64,000 nucleotides of DNA. Source: a virus. The DNA is taken from IMG/VR virus record IMGVR_UViG_3300046506_000220, positions 1 to 64,000 of that record; one strand, written 5' to 3'. Positions within the stretch are counted from its first letter, which is position 1. Each line of letters starts with the position of its first letter. Made by a program: the position numbers and the translations under genes. The notes under the pieces are model-generated. The model made no database searches. It was given only the letters and a program-made list of their open reading frames with translations, and was not told the origin of the DNA. Shown in pieces: positions 57,310 through 64,000 of the stretch.

Positions 57310-60000
57310 TTATGCCGATACCACTTCGGCTTCATCGACCAGGATGTAATTCAGGATCGCCTCGCGCTCCTCTGCAGTGGCCCGTTGTTCCCACCGGTCT
57401 TCCGCCACGCATGGCACACCCTTCTGGATCTCCATCAGCTCGATCATCCCGCTCGGCGCCTTCTCCAGATCCCACGGCTGCATCGTCTTGCCGATCGCGA
57501 GTGATGAGTCGAGCTTCAGGGTGTTGAAGAGACCCCGCGGCTTGATCATCTCATCGTACAGCGTGTCGCAGAACCTCAGCACCTGCGAACGGGGCACGGA
57601 GTAAACCAGTTCGTCGTGGATCAGCAGGTAGAAGCGCGCGCGGAAACCTTCAAGCTTGATACGGGCCTTCATCGCAATCATGGTCTGCTTCGACAGTGCC
57701 GCGACCAGCCCCTGCACCTTCGCGTTGACCGCCTGGTTGCCGGCGCGGCGGTTGACCTTTTTGATCACCAGCTCACCGAACGCGGCAATCGCCGGGATCC
57801 CATAGGCCTCGAACTTGGCGCGCATCAGGTTGATCCACTCATAGGTCGCTTCGAACCGGTCGCGCCGGTGATGGTCGGGCAGCTCGACATAACCCTGGTC
57901 GCGGGCCTCCTGAATCGTGTCGACGCGCCACTGCTCGGCGACCGCAAAGGTGGCGCGGTACCGGTCGGTCATCTCCCACATGAACTCGCTCGACCAGCCG
58001 AGCGCTTCACCCGTGGTGCCGAGCGCGCCGGAGTACCAGTAACCAAAATTCGCTGGCTTGCCGATGTCCTTGCGCAGCTGCTTCCTGTCCTCGCGGGCGT
58101 TGTACTCCTCCTCGCTGATGCCCATCAGACCCGTCACGGCACGCTTGTGCAGGTCGTCGTGCGGCCGGTGGTCATAGGCCTGCGCAAAGGCGGGGTCGCC
58201 CGAGTACTCGCCGATCGTCACCAGCTCGACGGCCGACCAGTCAGCCGACACCAGCACGTGCTCCTCGCCCCCGGCGTCGTCGTCGTCGGCCTCGTAGAAG
58301 CCGCGCACGTACACGCTCTCGCCAAACTTGCTCAGCTGCTGGCCGTTGGGGGTGGCCATCGCGCTGCGGCGCGTGGCCAGCATCGACGACAGCACCGGGT
58401 ACACGCGGCCCGTATCCGGGTCGACCAGGCGCAGGTAGGGCGTCAGATACAGCTTCATGCGCTGCGCGATGCTGGCCATCTCCCTGAAGGTCCTGAACAC
58501 CGTCAGGCCCGCCTCGTAGCGCTCGATGTCACGCATGGCCACGCTCTCGCCGCGCGCGGCGAGCTTGATGTGCGCGTGGATCTCGCCCTTCCCGTCGAGC
58601 ACCGCGTCGCCCCACAGCTCGCGATGCTTCCTGATCCAGCGGCGCTCCAGCTCCTGCCGGCAGTCGTCATCACTTTGCGTCTTGCCGTCGGCCTGCATGT
58701 ACGAGCCGCGCAGCAGGTCGTAGAGGACCGTGCGCATCGGCATGTAGTGCACGAGGTTCACGCCCGTGGGCTCGCGCATCCTGCGCTCGGTGGCCCAGGC
58801 GTTCGACACGGGGCTGCGCACCTGCATGCACTGCGCGAAGTCGTCGTCGCTGTCGGCCGTGCTGGCCCAGTCCTCGATCTGCCTGCGGTACTTCCGGAAG
58901 CCCTCGCTGCCCTTCACCGGGTCCACATACCACCTGTCGTACTTCGCCAGCTTCTCGTGCGGCTCGTCCCCGAACGGCAGCAGCGTGCGGATCGCGGCCT
59001 TCATGATGCGCAGGTTGCGCGCCTCGTTTTCACGCTCGAGCGCACGCCGCTCGAACACCGCGCGCGCGTTGAGCTTGATGCCGTGCTGCCACACTTCGGA
59101 CGCCTCGCGCACGAAGGGCATCTCCTGCGTCATGAACGTGTCGAACACCGGGGGGTTGGTTTCCATGATGTACTGGAGCACGCGGTGGAAAAGCCGCATG
59201 CACCACCAGGCGTCATCCACGCCGTACTCAAAGGTTTCCTCGCCGGTCAGCTGTCCCATGTGCACGCGAGCGCCAAGCGTCTCCTCGTAGGTCGCCATGC
59301 GGTAACCGAACCAGCTCTCGACCGCGCGCTTGAGGTCATAGCCGATGCGGATGCCCGCGACGTAGCCGTTGTAGCTATGTGCGGCCGTCGACTCCTTGGC
59401 GCAGACCTTGTAGAGCAGATCCTCCTGTTCGGCCGTCATCGGCATGCCCTGCTCGTAGCCCGCGAACACACGCGCCACGGCCGGCAGCAGCTTCTCGATG
59501 CCACCCAGACCCGGTTCACGGAACCGGTCCTTGAAGTAGGTGTCGGGTGAATACGCCGACACGCACAGCTGCAACGTGCAGATGACGCGCTCACCCAGCT
59601 CGAAGCCGAGCGACTTCATCATCATCGTCCACTCGAAGTTCGCGTTATGAATGACCCAGTACGCATCCTCGGCCTTCGCAACAAGCAGCGCGCGCGCCTC
59701 TTCCCACGGCACGCGGTTCTCGATGTCCGCGTGCATCAGGTTGATGTAGTAGCCCGCCGCGTTTTCATCGGGGTAGAGCGAAAAGCCGCACACATCGGTG
59801 CGGTTCACGTCGAACACGAGCCGCGTTGAGGCGGACTTGCGCCCCTCGTCATCGGTCTTCAGGAATTCGTTCAGGCCCGCGTGACGGCGGGAGTCTTCCG
59901 TTTCAATGTCGAAGCCGATAAAGCCGGCCGCGGCAACCTCCGCGATGATCCTGGGTGCGATCTCGTGGAAGTTGCGCGCGTCAACGAGGACCTTGTCCAT
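57310..60000 (-). CDS. Family A DNA polymerase
   Basis: 896 residues with a 3'-5' exonuclease domain (GFDIETEDS, Asp31/Glu33; YGVDDAWWCMRL as motif III) and a polymerase domain: motif A SADWSAVEL, motif B RKDIGKPANFGYWYSGA, motif C LIHDELV. The exo II motif reads HNANFEW, where many relatives have Asp instead of Glu. The protein has no 5' nuclease domain; that activity is encoded separately upstream. It is the phage replicative or repair polymerase. ATG 60000 shares a base with the preceding stop. Confidence 0.95.
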   Translation of the reverse strand: MDKVLVDARNFHEIAPRIIAEVAAAGFIGFDIETEDSRRHAGLNEFLKTDDEGRKSASTRLVFDVNRTDVCGFSLYPDENAAGYYINLMHADIENRVPWEEARALLVAKAEDAYWVIHNANFEWTMMMKSLGFELGERVICTLQLCVSAYSPDTYFKDRFREPGLGGIEKLLPAVARVFAGYEQGMPMTAEQEDLLYKVCAKESTAAHSYNGYVAGIRIGYDLKRAVESWFGYRMATYEETLGARVHMGQLTGEETFEYGVDDAWWCMRLFHRVLQYIMETNPPVFDTFMTQEMPFVREASEVWQHGIKLNARAVFERRALERENEARNLRIMKAAIRTLLPFGDEPHEKLAKYDRWYVDPVKGSEGFRKYRRQIEDWASTADSDDDFAQCMQVRSPVSNAWATERRMREPTGVNLVHYMPMRTVLYDLLRGSYMQADGKTQSDDDCRQELERRWIRKHRELWGDAVLDGKGEIHAHIKLAARGESVAMRDIERYEAGLTVFRTFREMASIAQRMKLYLTPYLRLVDPDTGRVYPVLSSMLATRRSAMATPNGQQLSKFGESVYVRGFYEADDDDAGGEEHVLVSADWSAVELVTIGEYSGDPAFAQAYDHRPHDDLHKRAVTGLMGISEEEYNAREDRKQLRKDIGKPANFGYWYSGALGTTGEALGWSSEFMWEMTDRYRATFAVAEQWRVDTIQEARDQGYVELPDHHRRDRFEATYEWINLMRAKFEAYGIPAIAAFGELVIKKVNRRAGNQAVNAKVQGLVAALSKQTMIAMKARIKLEGFRARFYLLIHDELVYSVPRSQVLRFCDTLYDEMIKPRGLFNTLKLDSSLAIGKTMQPWDLEKAPSGMIELMEIQKGVPCVAEDRWEQRATAEEREAILNYILVDEAEVVSA

Positions 60001-60191
60001 CAGCCGATCCTCTTCACGCGATGGAACAGCGAATCGAGCATGATCAGGCTCACCCGCCCGTCCATGCGCAGATCCTCGTTCTCGTAATGGACCGTGTCAT
60101 CCAGCACCTGCGTGACGACGTGCACGTTGCCGGTTCGCTTGCAGCGGATGAGCTGCCCCGGCTGCGGGAGTTGGGGTAGTTCGTCGGTCAT
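60000..60191 (-). CDS. Unknown small protein
   Basis: 63 residues, beta-rich (GQLIRCKRTGNVHVVTQVLDDTVHYENEDLRMDGRVSLIMLDS), between the 5' nuclease and polymerase genes and overlapping both. No family recognised. Confidence 0.68.
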   Translation of the reverse strand: MTDELPQLPQPGQLIRCKRTGNVHVVTQVLDDTVHYENEDLRMDGRVSLIMLDSLFHRVKRIG

Positions 60192-60973
60192 ATCATGAAC
60201 TCCGTGAGGATCTCGTTCATCTTCTGGTCGTCTGGCACCCCAACGACCAGGTGCCGGGTGATCAGCGCTTCATCAACATCGAAGAAGCCGATGATCTCCC
60301 ACATGCCCCTGAGCGCGGCGTCATTGCCTGGCGTCCTGAGCCAGTTCAGTGCGCGGCAGTCATTGATGCCCAGCGCCTCGCCTTCCGCGTCCCAGTCGGG
60401 CGTCGCACCTTCGGTGAAGAACTGCATCCAGCGCGCCCGGTCACACCGCTCCCAGGACTTCTCACCGAAGAACGGGAGGCCTGTGATCTTGTCCGCGTTA
60501 TCCCCCACCAGCGCCTTGTACAGACGCACTTCAGTCCAGTCTGTGTTTTCGTAGCGGATGTTCTCGCGCCCGACGATCTGCGTGTGCCTGCCATCACACA
60601 GCGCGAGCATGTCGCCATCGGTCGAGTGGATGCGGATCGCGTCCGCGATCGGCGCATACAGCCGGTGCAGCTTGGCGATCACGTCGTCCGCCTCCCAGCC
60701 GGGGATCTCCAGTGACATGCAGCGCGTGGCCGGCAGCACCTGCTTGAACAGGTCCATCGTCCGGTAGAACACGTCAGAGGCCCTCGCGCGGCCGACCTTG
60801 TAGCCGGGATACAGCGCGCGGCGTCGCGCCTTCGCGTTGTAGCCGTCCCAGACGAACAGGATCGGGTCGAAGCGCGGATAGGCGTTCAGCTCGAACAGGT
60901 AGGCGCGGATCGAGCCGTAGGTTTCGAAGTTGATGCGGAAGATGTTGTTGCCATCGATGATATGAAACGGCAT
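60188..60973 (-). CDS. 5'-3' exonuclease (FEN/T5 nuclease family)
   Basis: 261 residues with the acidic residues of the family: IIDGNN (Asp7), LFVWDGYNAKARR, IPGWEADDVIAKL, STDGDMLAL and LVGDNADKITGLPFFGEKS (helix-hairpin-helix region). It removes RNA primers and 5' flaps, the activity that is fused to polymerase in host DNA polymerase I. GGGAGGG lies before the ATG. Confidence 0.92.
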   Translation of the reverse strand: MPFHIIDGNNIFRINFETYGSIRAYLFELNAYPRFDPILFVWDGYNAKARRRALYPGYKVGRARASDVFYRTMDLFKQVLPATRCMSLEIPGWEADDVIAKLHRLYAPIADAIRIHSTDGDMLALCDGRHTQIVGRENIRYENTDWTEVRLYKALVGDNADKITGLPFFGEKSWERCDRARWMQFFTEGATPDWDAEGEALGINDCRALNWLRTPGNDAALRGMWEIIGFFDVDEALITRHLVVGVPDDQKMNEILTEFMI

Positions 60974-60994
60974 ACAGGCCCTCCCGGAACGAAG

Positions 60995-61028
60995 AAAAGC
61001 CGCAGGCCTGGGTATCAGCCTGCGGCTT
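60995..61028 (-). terminator. Attenuator between DNA-binding protein and 5' nuclease genes
   Basis: On the minus strand AAGCCGCAGGC pairs with GCCTGCGGCTT (11-bp arms, 10-base loop) and is followed by TTTTC. It would give the upstream gene (61048-61755) more transcript than the nuclease and polymerase genes. Confidence 0.8.
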
Positions 61029-61047
61029 GCGTGGAACGCAGCGACGC

Positions 61048-61755
61048 TTACGCGTGCTCTTCCGAGTAGACGCCGAGCGGCTCAAACGTCATGACGCCCC
61101 ACTCGTTGCCTTCCTTGTTCTTCATCTTCCGGAAGCTGACCTGCACCTCGACCTGCTGGTCGAGCAGGCCCTCGGCAGTGGCCTTGTTGTAGAAGTCGCG
61201 CCACTCGCGAAAGCCGGTGGTCGAGGTGGCGTAGCCCACGCGCTGACCCTTCTTCGCCAGCACAACCTTCTTCGGCGACACGACGTCCTCGGTGAGGACC
61301 ATCGGGATGTCAACGGCCGAGTACGGCCTGGCCTTGTTATCGAGGCTGCAGGCGCGCTCGATTGCCGCCGACCACGGAATGCCCTTGTCGGACATCACGC
61401 CGTCGTAGGTCGACCAGTACTGCGCCGGGTTGCCCGCCTTGATCGAGTACTTGGGCGAGAAGCCCACGCCATCGGTCATGTCGATGATGGCGACGAACGT
61501 CGAGATCAGCTCGTCCGACTGCCCGAAGATCAGGCCGAACTCCTTGACCTTGACCCACAGGTCGACGTTCATGCCACCCGTCATCAGCTGCTCCATCGAC
61601 ACCTTCTTGCCGGGGGGCAAGGCAGCGGCAACGGCGGTGCTGGCTGCCGGGACGACAGCGGTGCCAGTGACAGCGGTGGTGCCCGCAGCAGCGGTGGCGA
61701 CCGTGCCAGCGGCGGCCTGGGCTTTTGCAATTGCTTCCTGAATTTTGTCAGTCAT
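61048..61755 (-). CDS. Probable replication DNA-binding protein (SSB-like role)
   Basis: 235 residues. An Ala/Thr-rich N-terminal 45 residues is followed by a beta-rich body with aromatic residues (KVKEFGLIFGQSDELISTFVAIIDMTDGVGFSPKYSIKAGNPAQYW) and an acidic C-terminus EEHA. First gene of the replication operon, expressed above the rest because of the attenuator after it. These features fit a single-stranded DNA-binding protein, but I see no OB-fold signature and this is inference from context. Confidence 0.5.
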   Translation of the reverse strand: MTDKIQEAIAKAQAAAGTVATAAAGTTAVTGTAVVPAASTAVAAALPPGKKVSMEQLMTGGMNVDLWVKVKEFGLIFGQSDELISTFVAIIDMTDGVGFSPKYSIKAGNPAQYWSTYDGVMSDKGIPWSAAIERACSLDNKARPYSAVDIPMVLTEDVVSPKKVVLAKKGQRVGYATSTTGFREWRDFYNKATAEGLLDQQVEVQVSFRKMKNKEGNEWGVMTFEPLGVYSEEHA

Positions 61756-61796
61756 GATTTTGATCCTTAGCCAGTTTAAGTTTGATATCGCCCTAC

Positions 61797-61822
61797 CTCA
61801 CCCCCGTGGTGGAGGGGGTGAG
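61797..61822 (-). other. Leader hairpin of the replication operon
   Basis: CTCACCCCC (61797-61805) pairs with GGGGGTGAG (61814-61822), a perfect 9-bp stem near the start of the transcript from the promoter at 61830-61858. It could stabilise the mRNA or act in control. Confidence 0.6.
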
Positions 61823-61829
61823 TCCGAAG

Positions 61830-61858
61830 ATATTATCTTCGAACTTCTAACGATTCAA
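61830..61858 (-). promoter_or_regulatory. Replication operon promoter with overlapping palindrome
   Basis: Minus-strand -35 TTGAAT (61858-61853), exactly 17 bases, then -10 TAATAT (61835-61830). The -10 lies inside a perfect palindrome with 8-bp arms (CGAAGATA at 61825-61832, TATCTTCG at 61834-61841), so a bound dimer would block the promoter. It drives the genes from 61755 down to about 51180. Confidence 0.8.
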
Positions 61859-61909
61859 CCTGTTTTATCTGATAGATCAGGCTGAATGTGTGCTGTCTCA
61901 CAGTCCCCT

Positions 61910-63349
61910 TCAGGAGACGTCATTCATGGCCATTTTGCGGGCCGGCGCGGCGCTTTTGTCGAACATCGTCTGCTGCTCCTGCCGGCGTTGTTCGGACAAC
62001 GAGAAGACTTCTTTTGACGGGTCAACCAGATGCGCGTCGCGTGATTTCTGTTCAACGATCTGGAAGATGCGCTGATCAATCGAATGCCGGTATTCCAGCA
62101 GGTAGATCAGCAGCGACTTCTCGCGTTTGCCACGGATGCCCCGTCGATAGGCCTGCACGAAGCTGTCATCCATGTAGTTCAGCGACGTGAACACCATCGT
62201 GTGCAGGTGCTGCCAGTTAAAGCCCACGCCTGCTGTATCGGTGGAGGCCACCACGCAGTCAAGCAGGCCACTGCGGAACTGGTTATCGATCACCGCACGG
62301 CGGGCCGACGATACATTGCCGTTGATGAGCGCGGTGCGCAGCCCCATCGAGCTGGCGAGGCGCCCGATCCGTTCCTGCTCGGGAATGAGCGCGGCGAACA
62401 CCGCGAGCGGCTCGCCCGACTGCACCGCATCGGCCAGATGGATGATCAGGCGTTCGTCCTTGCCGGTACGCTCGCCCGCAGCCAGCCCGAACGATTCCGG
62501 GTGGGCCATGATCTGGCGACAGCGCATCGCGTTCAGAGCCGGCGACTCGCCGTTGAGGAACGAATCCTCCAGCTCGACGAGCGCCTTCTCTTCCATCTCG
62601 TCATACGCCGCACGCTGTTTCGGCGACATGTCGCACAGCTCGGTAACGATCACCTTGGCCTCAGGCCCGTGGATCTCCTCAAACGTGTGACGTACCGCTA
62701 TCTTCGAAAGCACGGCCCCAAGGTGCGCATGGTTCTGCCAGCCGATCGTCTTGCCGGATGCGTCGGTGACCCGGTGGTAGTTCAGAAAACCGTTGAGCGT
62801 GCCGTAGAAACGCGGCTCGATCGCCTCCAGCACCGGGTAGGCACTCGAGATCTTTCCCTTGATGATGGTCCCCGTCATGCCGACGAAGTACGACAGGGTC
62901 TTCATCGCCTGGAGGAACGCCTGCGTACGCTTCGCGTTGTAGCCCGACCAGCCGAGGTGGATCTCGTCGCCAACCAGCGCGGCCAGCTCCGGGTGCCAGC
63001 TCTTCATGCGTTCCCAGTCGTCGCCAAAGCGCTCGAAGCCCATCAGGAACACCTTCGCCTGCGGGTTGCGCATCTGGCGCTCGCGCCGCGCCTTGTCGCC
63101 GTCGATGATCTGGACGTCGTCTTTCGTGAAGCGCGTGAACTCCAGGATCTCATCCCGGTTCTTGCGCAAGAGCGACATCGGCATCACGAAGAACGACTTC
63201 ACGCCCTTCTCATGCCACAGGTAGTCCATGTAGACCACCGCGCTGCCCGTCTTCTGGCACGCCGGATCGCTCAGGTTCAGGCACCTGGGCGTCATCATGT
63301 AAAACGTCAGGTCCGCGATCTGGTGATCGCGAAGTGCTTTCTTTTCCAT
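61910..63349 (-). CDS. SNF2-type helicase/ATPase
   Basis: 479 residues with superfamily 2 features: DEIH box in LVGDEIHLGWSG, GMTGTIIKG (motif III), a C-terminal half with VASTDTAGVGFNW (motif V) and QAYRRGIRGKREKSLLIYLL (motif VI), as in SNF2/RapA-type proteins. The P-loop position reads DPACQKTGSAVVYMDYLW, with Cys-Gln-Lys-Thr-Gly instead of a normal GxGKT, so ATP binding may be altered. Start ATG 63349 follows GGGGGAGG. Confidence 0.85.
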   Translation of the reverse strand: MEKKALRDHQIADLTFYMMTPRCLNLSDPACQKTGSAVVYMDYLWHEKGVKSFFVMPMSLLRKNRDEILEFTRFTKDDVQIIDGDKARRERQMRNPQAKVFLMGFERFGDDWERMKSWHPELAALVGDEIHLGWSGYNAKRTQAFLQAMKTLSYFVGMTGTIIKGKISSAYPVLEAIEPRFYGTLNGFLNYHRVTDASGKTIGWQNHAHLGAVLSKIAVRHTFEEIHGPEAKVIVTELCDMSPKQRAAYDEMEEKALVELEDSFLNGESPALNAMRCRQIMAHPESFGLAAGERTGKDERLIIHLADAVQSGEPLAVFAALIPEQERIGRLASSMGLRTALINGNVSSARRAVIDNQFRSGLLDCVVASTDTAGVGFNWQHLHTMVFTSLNYMDDSFVQAYRRGIRGKREKSLLIYLLEYRHSIDQRIFQIVEQKSRDAHLVDPSKEVFSLSEQRRQEQQTMFDKSAAPARKMAMNDVS

Positions 63350-64000
63350 TCAGGCAGACCTCCCCCGTGGTGCCGGCAGGTCCGACAGCGGGTCCTCGCG
63401 GCGCGCGTAGCGGCGCAAGGCGGTCATGCCGAGCGCCTCGAGCGGCAGGGAGATGATGGGGCTCTCCTCGCCGGCCAGCAGCGTCGAGCGGATGCGTTGC
63501 GCGGGCTTGCGCACGATGAGGTCGGCGGTGCCCGTGATCACCACCCGGCGCGGGGTGGTCAGGCACTGGTTGGCGACCTCATCGATCAGCCGCTGGTGCT
63601 TCGGATTCGCCTGCGTGAGCACCAGCGGCTGCACGTTGGTGCGGGTCAGCTCGGTGCGCAGGTCGGTGGCGGTGAAATGCCAGATCGGGCGCACGATCGG
63701 CGCGATCGGACTGCTCATGCGCGAGAGCGACAGCAGGATCACGTTCATCTCGTCGTTGGTGTCCTCGAGGATGAACACGCCCGCTTCAAGCGCATCTTTC
63801 GGCAGCGGCAGCATGGCCTTCACCAGGGGGTCGGTCACGAGCTGCTGGAACTGTTTCCAGTGGCTCGCATCCGGCACCACGGCACTCACCGGAAACAGAT
63901 GGTTGCAGGGCAGGCGCCGGGGTGTCTGCACGACAAAGGGCGAGGCCTGCTTCAGCGACAGGAAATTGGTGGCCGCGCGCCCCTGATGCAGATAGGCGAT
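63350..64000 (-). CDS. Unknown protein, 5' end outside window
   Basis: An open frame of 216 codons runs to the window edge without a stop; the GTG at 63931 is only an internal codon option. Contains FILEDTNDEMNVILLSLSRMSSPIAPIVRPIWHF, a TRTNVQPLVLTQANPKHQRLIDEVANQ stretch and RVVITGTADLIVRK. It ends right before the helicase gene and probably works with it. No family recognised. Confidence 0.72.
   Translation of the reverse strand: MAYLHQGRAATNFLSLKQASPFVVQTPRRLPCNHLFPVSAVVPDASHWKQFQQLVTDPLVKAMLPLPKDALEAGVFILEDTNDEMNVILLSLSRMSSPIAPIVRPIWHFTATDLRTELTRTNVQPLVLTQANPKHQRLIDEVANQCLTTPRRVVITGTADLIVRKPAQRIRSTLLAGEESPIISLPLEALGMTALRRYARREDPLSDLPAPRGRSA

Noticed and set aside
57616-59550. 644-residue open frame on the plus strand
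   Set aside because: Shadow of the DNA polymerase gene, whose motifs A, B and C are intact on the other strand.

Overview
The window looks like a large piece of a temperate phage-plasmid: a siphovirus with a lambda-like late region that also carries its own plasmid replication and partition genes. Base composition is GC-rich throughout (my estimate from reading, about 60 percent or more). The encoded H-NS-like protein has the form common in Burkholderiaceae (short N-terminal helical part, Lys/Arg-rich linker, C-terminal Tyr-Arg-Asn-Pro...Trp-Ser-Gly motif). I therefore infer a Burkholderia/Paraburkholderia/Caballeronia/Ralstonia-type host. No integrase, no recognisable lysogeny repressor and no tRNA gene is visible. 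An iteron origin with a Rep_3 initiator next to ParA makes extrachromosomal maintenance the most economical reading.

Layout. 1-1350: tandem 11-bp repeats, an HNH/AP2 homing-type endonuclease with a decayed copy of its own 3' end, and two terminator-like hairpins. 1352-4421 (minus): primase-polymerase/helicase and an unknown partner. 4573-5212 (minus): a HigB/HigA-type toxin-antitoxin pair with its palindromic operator. 5307-16268 (plus): terminase, portal, protease/scaffold, decoration protein, major capsid protein, connector and tail-completion genes, tail tube, and tail chaperones G and G-T with a -1 frameshift site. An antisense ribbon-helix-helix gene lies inside this block. 16269-31603: tape measure, minor tail proteins, a solitary TnpB element inserted between the L- and K-type genes, a K function split into two genes, tail assembly protein I, tail hub J, a lectin-like protein, and a tail fibre ending in a Cys-rich motif plus a Hint domain. 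31587-33956: an unknown protein, a radical SAM/SPASM maturase and a coiled-coil protein. 34076-38442: a very long Ala/Ser/Thr-repeat side tail fibre and a polyglycine-rich adhesin. 38467-42328: small proteins, spanin pair, endolysin and holin. 42329-45387: terminator, CTAG palindromes, parA and a partner, iterons, rep. 45388-51169: a tightly coupled series of small unknown genes, an H-NS-like protein and a RelB/RelE pair. 51180-61858 (minus): the phage replication and recombination operon (MazG-like protein, Rad50/Mre11-like exonuclease, DnaQ-type exonuclease, PD-(D/E)XK nuclease, family A polymerase, 5' nuclease, probable DNA-binding protein) from a strong sigma70-type promoter. 61910-64000 (minus): an SNF2-type helicase and a partial gene running off the window.

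How the genes work together. The late block builds an HK97-type capsid and a long non-contractile tail. The lysis block (GH108 muramidase, 3-TM holin, i-/o-spanin) releases it. ParA and its partner, the iterons and Rep, and two toxin-antitoxin pairs fit stable inheritance as a plasmid. The H-NS-like protein could silence genes in that state. The least expected module is the tail-fibre/Hint protein with an immediately downstream radical SAM-SPASM enzyme. The fibre carries alternating cysteines exactly at the start of the Hint domain, which suggests, but does not prove, a post-translationally modified and self-processing receptor-binding protein.
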